From assembly GCA_016933315.1 (NCBI GenBank), contig JAFGBE010000102.1, forward strand, positions 1-18,731: a stretch of DNA of 18,731 nt, in the 5' to 3' direction. The notes beneath the pieces are model-generated. The model was not told the origin of the DNA. It saw only the letters and a program-made list of their open reading frames with translations, and searched no databases. Shown here piece after piece: positions 14,748 through 18,731 of this stretch; positions within the stretch are counted from its first letter, which is position 1; each line of letters begins with the position of its first letter. This DNA comes from Candidatus Auribacterota bacterium. Lineage in GTDB: Bacteria > Auribacterota > UBA6266. The position numbers and the translations under genes were made by a program.

Positions 14748-14927
14748 ATGGAAGACAGACAATTGATGGATAAGATAAAAGCTGTTAAAGAAGCAAGAGG
14801 TTATACCTTATATGACTTATCGAGGAAAATAGACGTCCATGTTTCGACGATTGAAAGATGGATGAAGACAAACAGGATAAACAAAATCTACGCAAAGATG
14901 GTTAAAGAAAAATTAAACATCAGGTGA
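14748..14927 (+). CDS. Small stand-alone helix-turn-helix protein
   Basis: A 59-residue protein consisting almost entirely of one helix-turn-helix domain of the Xre/phage-repressor type: MDKIKAVKEARG, YTLYDLSRKIDV (helix 2) and HVSTIERWMKTNRI (recognition helix), then a basic C-terminal helix. I chose ATG 14748 because GGAG at 14738-14741 is 6 nt upstream. Earlier in-frame ATGs at 14742 (no spacing) and 14670 (inside glnK) are less likely. It has no ligand or oligomerisation domain. It lies between glnK and the second amt in the same orientation, so it is probably co-transcribed and may regulate this operon. Its target is unknown. The helix could also be a remnant of a larger regulator. Confidence 0.65.
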   Translation: MEDRQLMDKIKAVKEARGYTLYDLSRKIDVHVSTIERWMKTNRINKIYAKMVKEKLNIR

Positions 14928-14982
14928 TTTTTTTGATTTTCGTTTCGCAATTGGATATTCAAACAGGAAAAAGGAGGTATTA

Positions 14983-16320
14983 ATGAAGACAGGGTTCTTT
15001 AAAGTTGCCGGGACAGTTGCTCTTGCGTTGATGTTTATGTCCGGCGGCGTCGCGCAGGCGGCGGAGGAAACTTCATATGCCAGTACTGTCGGAATAGATA
15101 CGATGTGGGTGTTGATAGCTGCTTTTCTGGTTTTTTTCATGCAAGCCGGTTTCGGCATGGTTGAGGCCGGTTTTATAAGAGCTAAGAATACCTGTAATAT
15201 CCTGACAAAAAACTTTCTGGATTTCTGCATGGCGTCCATAGGATTTTTTATGTTCGGGTATGCCATAATGTTCGGGTCCGGAAATGATTTTATCGGTTTA
15301 AAAGGCTGGTTTCTGGCGGGTGCTGAATCCGGCGCCGCCGTTCCCATGTTCGCCTTCTGGCTTTTCCAGGCGGCTTTTTGCGGAGCTGCCGCGACTATTG
15401 TTGCCGGGGGAATGGCCGAGAGGATGAAGTTCGCGGCATACCTTATATATTCTTTTCTGATATCGGCTTTTATTTATCCGATTATAGGGCACTGGATATG
15501 GGGCGGAGGATGGCTTGCAAAGCTTAATTTTACGGATTTTGCCGGTTCCACAGTTGTACATGCGGTAGGCGGTTTTGCGGCCCTGATAGGAACAATCCTC
15601 CTGAAGCCCAGGATAGACAAGTTTAAACAGGACGGCTCACCGAACGCTATTGCCGGGCATAATATCCCTCTTGCGTCGCTCGGCGTATTTATCCTGTGGT
15701 TCGGGTGGTTCGGTTTTAACCCCGGGTCCACATTGAGCGTGGGAGACGGAAGTCTTATCGCGAGAGTTGCCATTAATACAAACCTCGCTGCGGCGGCGGG
15801 AGGAATTACGGCGATGATAACGGTCTGGAAGATGTTCGGGAAACCTGACCTTTCCATGGCTATGAACGGGGCTCTGGCCGGATTGGTGGCTATAACCGCC
15901 CCATGCGCTTTTGTCGAGCCGTGGGCCGCCGTCCTGATAGGGGCTGCCGCTGGCGTTCTTGTAATCATAGGAGTGGTGCTGCTTGACAAATTCGGCGTGG
16001 ATGACCCTGTAGGAGCTGTACCCGTACACGGTTTAAACGGTGTCTGGGGAACTTTAGCTGTCGGGTTATTCGGGCGGAAAACACTGGGGCTTGCGAATGA
16101 CGGTTTGCTATACGGGGGAGGCTTTACACAACTGGCTGTCCAGGCGCTGGGCGTCTTTTCCGTGGTCCTGTTCGTTGTGTTGACCATGGGGGCGGTGTTT
16201 AAACTTATTGACATGACAATAGGATTAAGAGTCAATAGGGATGAAGAATTGAAAGGGCTTGATATAGGGGAACACGGGATGGAATCATATTCAGGTTTCC
16301 AGATATTTCTGACCGAGTAA
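14983..16320 (+). CDS. amt: Ammonium transporter Amt (second copy)
   Basis: A 445-residue Amt channel with signal peptide (about 1-27) and eleven helices. The twin histidines are H193 (DFAGSTVVHAVGGF) and H349 (AVPVHGLNGVWGT). It shares with the first copy GHNIPL, GVFILWFGWFGFNPGST and the C-terminal PII-binding tail GLDIGEHGMESYSGFQIF. It differs in the loop before helix 4, in having several cysteines (C71, C82, C133, C308), and in its periplasmic segments. AAAAAGGAGG precedes the ATG. The 55-nt gap from the HTH gene holds no hairpin, so it is likely part of the same operon. Having two channels with one PII suggests different affinity, expression or sensing roles; which is which cannot be read from the sequence. 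Confidence 0.95.
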   Translation: MKTGFFKVAGTVALALMFMSGGVAQAAEETSYASTVGIDTMWVLIAAFLVFFMQAGFGMVEAGFIRAKNTCNILTKNFLDFCMASIGFFMFGYAIMFGSGNDFIGLKGWFLAGAESGAAVPMFAFWLFQAAFCGAAATIVAGGMAERMKFAAYLIYSFLISAFIYPIIGHWIWGGGWLAKLNFTDFAGSTVVHAVGGFAALIGTILLKPRIDKFKQDGSPNAIAGHNIPLASLGVFILWFGWFGFNPGSTLSVGDGSLIARVAINTNLAAAAGGITAMITVWKMFGKPDLSMAMNGALAGLVAITAPCAFVEPWAAVLIGAAAGVLVIIGVVLLDKFGVDDPVGAVPVHGLNGVWGTLAVGLFGRKTLGLANDGLLYGGGFTQLAVQALGVFSVVLFVVLTMGAVFKLIDMTIGLRVNRDEELKGLDIGEHGMESYSGFQIFLTE

Positions 16321-16365
16321 GGAAAATGGTTAAAATGTGGAAATATTATATGAAATCGTTTAAAA

Positions 16366-16394
16366 TTGACTTGACAATTACGAAAGCATATAGT
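16366..16394 (+). promoter_or_regulatory. Sigma-70-type promoter of glnN
   Basis: TTGACT (16366-16371) and TATAGT (16389-16394) are separated by 17 bp. An overlapping TTGACA at 16371-16376 offers a second possible -35 with a poor -10 (TAAAAA at 16394). Predicted start is near 16401, giving a leader of about 120 nt before ATG 16522. Confidence 0.6.
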
Positions 16395-16419
16395 AAAAAT
16401 GACTTCGATTTTTTTAAGA

Positions 16420-16462
16420 GCACAGTGTTGTGCCGGGATAATGTAAAACAGAGGCGTTCTTA
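16420..16462 (+). promoter_or_regulatory. Dual hexaloop RNA element (ANTAR-target-like) in glnN leader
   Basis: Two hairpins with 6-nt loops occur in tandem. The first is GCAC (16420-16423), loop AGTGTT, GTGC (16430-16433). The second is TAAAAC (16444-16449), loop AGAGGC, then GTTcTTA (16456-16462) with one bulged C. Both loops have A at position 1 and G at position 4, the known requirement for RNAs bound by ANTAR-domain antiterminators. The second hairpin uses bases that form the 5' arm of the terminator at 16452, so the two folds exclude each other, as in described ANTAR systems. Stems are short; the call rests on the combined arrangement. Confidence 0.6.
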
Positions 16463-16492
16463 AACCATATATGGTTTTTGAATGCCTTTTTT
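16452..16492 (+). terminator. Intrinsic terminator (attenuator) in glnN leader
   Basis: AGGCGTTC (16452-16459) pairs with GAATGCCT (16480-16487). A TT/TT internal loop follows, then the perfect inner palindrome AAACCATATATGGTTT (16462-16477). Six T residues run 16487-16492. It stands between the glnN promoter and its start codon, so unless it is bypassed glnN would not be transcribed from that promoter. Confidence 0.82.
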
Positions 16493-16521
16493 CATTTAAC
16501 TGTAATTAAAAGGAGATGAAC

Positions 16522-18630
16522 ATGAGCGGTAAAAACATTGATAACAACAATACTGTTTTCGATATTTACGGCGAAAACATCTTTAGCTTCAAGACAATGA
16601 GAAACTATCTGTCGGATAAGGCTATCGAATCCCTGAAAGCGACTCTTGAAAAAGGATATACGCTTAATCCCGATATTGCTGATGAAGTCGCGGACGCGAT
16701 GAAAACATGGGCTTTATCCAAAGGCGCTACTCATTTTACCCACTGGTTCCAGCCTTTAACAGGCGCGACGGCCGAAAAACACGATTCATTCATATTCCCC
16801 GATAAGGAAGGCGGAGTAATCCTTCAGTTTTCGGGAAAAGAGCTTATTAAGGGAGAACCGGATGCCTCAAGTTTCCCGTCAGGCGGATTAAGGACAACAT
16901 TTGAGGCTCGCGGTTATACAGCATGGGATCCCACAAGCCCTGCTTTCATTAAAAAATCAAAGGAGGGAGCTGTCCTCTGCATACCGACTGTTTTTTGCGG
17001 ATATTACGGGGATGCGCTGGATAAGAAGACGCCTTTATTGAGGTCTATGGATGCTCTTTCGAAACAGGTTTGCCGCCTGGGAAGGTTATTCGGAATAGAA
17101 GATAACGGGAACAAGGCTCATGTCACCCTCGGGCCCGAACAGGAATATTTCCTTGTGGACAAGGCTTTTTATGAGAGCCGCCTTGACCTGCTGCAGACAG
17201 GCAGGACACTGTTCGGCAAAGCTCCCGCCAAACACCAGCAGATGGAAGACCATTATTTCGGCACCATAAAAAGGCGCGTGATAGATTTTATGGATGACCT
17301 TGACAGGGAATTATGGAAAATGGGTATCCCGGCGAAAACAAGACATAATGAAGTCTGCCCCGCGCAATTCGAAATAGCCAATGTCTATGAAACTCTGAAC
17401 CTTGCCGTGGACCACAATATGATACTTATGGAGATTTTGAAGGAAGTCGCGGACCGGCATGATTTTGTATGCCTTCTCCATGAAAAACCGTTTGCCGGTG
17501 TGAACGGCTCAGGCAAGCATAATAACTGGTCTATAGTGGGCCCGGACGGTAAAAATTGGTTGAGTCCCGGGGATAATCCTCATGAGAACGCGAAATTCCT
17601 CACGGTGATTTGCGCGCTGATGAAAGCGGTCGATACATATGCCGATGTTTTGAGAGCGACGGTCGCTACAGCGGGCAATGACCACAGGCTTGGAGCGAAT
17701 GAGGCTCCGCCGGCGATATTGTCAATATTCCTCGGCGAACAGCTGACGGATATCATAGAACAGGTGGAAAAGGGCGGCGCTAAAAGCTCTAAGAACGGCG
17801 GAATCATTGAAATAGGGGTTTCGTCCCTGCCGAAATTGCCGCGGGATGTCACGGACAGGAACAGGACATCCCCGTTTGCCTTTACGGGTAATAAGTTTGA
17901 ATTCCGCGCAGTCGGCTCTAACCAGAATTGCGCCGGCCCTAATGTCGCTTTGAACACTATAGTAGCCAGCGCCATGGATGAAATCTGCGCGCAGCTGGAA
18001 AAAGACAAGGATGCGGGGAAGGATTTTAACGAGTCCCTCCAGGCGGTTCTGAAAGACATAGTCAAGAAACACAAGAGGATTATTTTTAACGGCGATAATT
18101 ACACCGATGCGTGGAAAAAAGAAGCTGAAAAGAGGGGTCTGCCGAATATAGTAAATACGCCTGAAGCGCTTGAAATCTTCAAGAGCAAAAAAGCGGTGGA
18201 TCTCTTTGAGAAATACAACGTTCTTTCAAAGAGGGAACTGAGTTCGAGATATGAAGTTTATAAAAAACAGTATGAAGAAATCATACATGTGGAATCGGAA
18301 TGTTCCGTAACTATCGCGCGCACGATGATTATACCTGCCGCAATAAACTACCAGAGGAAGCTGGCGATAACCATTAACGAAACCGAGAAAGCCCTTAAGA
18401 ACGGCAGAACGAAGCATCTCAACGCCCTTTCGGCTTCTGTCTGTGAGCAGGCTGAAAATGTGCTGGCCGGCATTGATAAACTTGAAAAAGCTACAGAAGA
18501 CGGCGGAAGCGCTAAAGAGAAAAAGGAGCTTATGCTGAAATTAAGGAAAGCGGTGGATACACTTGAAGGGTTGCTGCCGGATGATGAGTGGCCGTTAGCC
18601 ACATACGCGGAAATGATGTTCATGATTTAA
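16522..18630 (+). CDS. glnN: Glutamine synthetase type III
   Basis: A 702-residue GSIII enzyme that makes glutamine from glutamate, ammonium and ATP. The GSIII-specific architecture is clear: HWFQPLTGATAEKHDSF (74-90), FPSGGLRTTFEARGYTAWDP (118-137), LGPEQEYFL (203-211), RHNEVCPAQFEIA (274-286) and KPFAGVNGSGKHNNWS (322-337). TAGNDHRLGANEAPPA and KFEFRAVGS follow, and a long helical C-terminus. Length is normal for the family. I place the start at ATG 16522, since AAAGGAG (16509-16515) is 6 nt upstream; the in-frame ATG at 16516 touches the ribosome site. GSIII lacks the adenylylation control of GSI. The leader attenuator suggests control at transcription instead. It consumes the ammonium imported by the two Amt proteins. 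Confidence 0.96.
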   Translation: MSGKNIDNNNTVFDIYGENIFSFKTMRNYLSDKAIESLKATLEKGYTLNPDIADEVADAMKTWALSKGATHFTHWFQPLTGATAEKHDSFIFPDKEGGVILQFSGKELIKGEPDASSFPSGGLRTTFEARGYTAWDPTSPAFIKKSKEGAVLCIPTVFCGYYGDALDKKTPLLRSMDALSKQVCRLGRLFGIEDNGNKAHVTLGPEQEYFLVDKAFYESRLDLLQTGRTLFGKAPAKHQQMEDHYFGTIKRRVIDFMDDLDRELWKMGIPAKTRHNEVCPAQFEIANVYETLNLAVDHNMILMEILKEVADRHDFVCLLHEKPFAGVNGSGKHNNWSIVGPDGKNWLSPGDNPHENAKFLTVICALMKAVDTYADVLRATVATAGNDHRLGANEAPPAILSIFLGEQLTDIIEQVEKGGAKSSKNGGIIEIGVSSLPKLPRDVTDRNRTSPFAFTGNKFEFRAVGSNQNCAGPNVALNTIVASAMDEICAQLEKDKDAGKDFNESLQAVLKDIVKKHKRIIFNGDNYTDAWKKEAEKRGLPNIVNTPEALEIFKSKKAVDLFEKYNVLSKRELSSRYEVYKKQYEEIIHVESECSVTIARTMIIPAAINYQRKLAITINETEKALKNGRTKHLNALSASVCEQAENVLAGIDKLEKATEDGGSAKEKKELMLKLRKAVDTLEGLLPDDEWPLATYAEMMFMI

Positions 18631-18652
18631 ATATAACGGACCAGAATCAAGC

Positions 18653-18687
18653 CAATTCCGGCGCCAAAAAGTTTGGTGCCGGAATTG
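18653..18687 (+). terminator. Hairpin after glnN, possible terminator
   Basis: CAATTCCGGCGCCAA (18653-18667) pairs with TTGGTGCCGGAATTG (18673-18687) over fifteen base pairs with one G-U wobble, loop AAAGT. No T-run follows directly (TCGTAAATGG), so termination may be weak or need a factor. It is well placed to define the 3' end of glnN mRNA. Confidence 0.5.
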
Positions 18688-18731
18688 TCGTAAATGGTTT
18701 TGGTTTAAAACGGGATGATGACAATGCGCAA

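Noticed and set aside
14726..14773. ATG 14726 after GGAGG with a 15-codon frame between glnK and the HTH gene
   Set aside because: The ribosome site is only 2 nt from the ATG and the product has no features. The GGAGG may serve translation of the HTH gene region instead.
16321..16365. Terminator after the second amt
   Set aside because: No stem-loop with T-run was found in the AT-rich gap before the glnN promoter. Read-through from the amt operon into glnN is possible.
18715..18731. Start of a further gene at ATG 18715 at the window edge
   Set aside because: Only five codons are visible, so it cannot be supported.

Overview
The window looks like chromosomal DNA from a Gram-negative bacterium. 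It encodes a probable outer-membrane beta-barrel protein, and most exported proteins carry Sec-type signal peptides. I cannot name the lineage from the sequence. The Bat locus, type III glutamine synthetase, moderate GC and AGA/AGG-rich arginine codons would suit a poorly cultured anaerobic phylum, but that is a guess. All recognised genes are on the + strand and tightly packed. I see no rRNA, tRNA, CRISPR array, insertion sequence or phage gene.

Region 1 (1-6336) is a Bat ('Bacteroides aerotolerance') locus. It has the 3' end of a BatD/DUF4381-like membrane protein, then BatA and BatB (membrane von Willebrand A proteins with intact MIDAS motifs), BatC (TPR plus a long acidic tail), BatD and BatE (TPR plus SH3-like). 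Starts and stops overlap or abut, so translation is probably coupled. MoxR and DUF58 genes would be expected just upstream, outside the window. Region 2 (about 6351-8576) is one membrane protein with a degenerate spermidine-synthase-like domain and a doubtful start codon.

Region 3 (8600-11973) reads as an oxidative-stress and metal-handling operon. It has two ferritin-like diiron proteins without rubredoxin domains, a Tpx-type thiol peroxidase, a PPOX-fold flavin protein, and a PF03773-type permease with a C-terminal heavy-metal-associated domain.

Region 4 (about 11960-18630) is a nitrogen-acquisition cluster in two transcription units. The first has a near-consensus sigma-70 promoter overlapping the end of the permease gene, a leader of about 215 nt with three consecutive intrinsic terminators, and then porin-like gene, amt, glnK, a small HTH gene and a second amt. 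The second has its own sigma-70-like promoter, a leader with two small hexaloop hairpins that lead into an intrinsic terminator, and glnN (type III glutamine synthetase). The genes would take ammonium across the outer membrane, through two Amt channels gated by one PII protein, and into glutamine.

The most interesting signal is in the two nitrogen leaders. Both put terminators between a strong promoter and the start codon, and both contain the 11-mer GAGGCGTTCTT in a terminator 5' arm. The glnN leader has two hairpins with 6-nt loops carrying A at position 1 and G at position 4. That is the signature of RNA bound by ANTAR-domain antiterminators, and the second hairpin excludes the terminator. 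I infer that nitrogen genes here are controlled by transcription antitermination. No ANTAR protein is encoded in the window, so the regulator would lie elsewhere.
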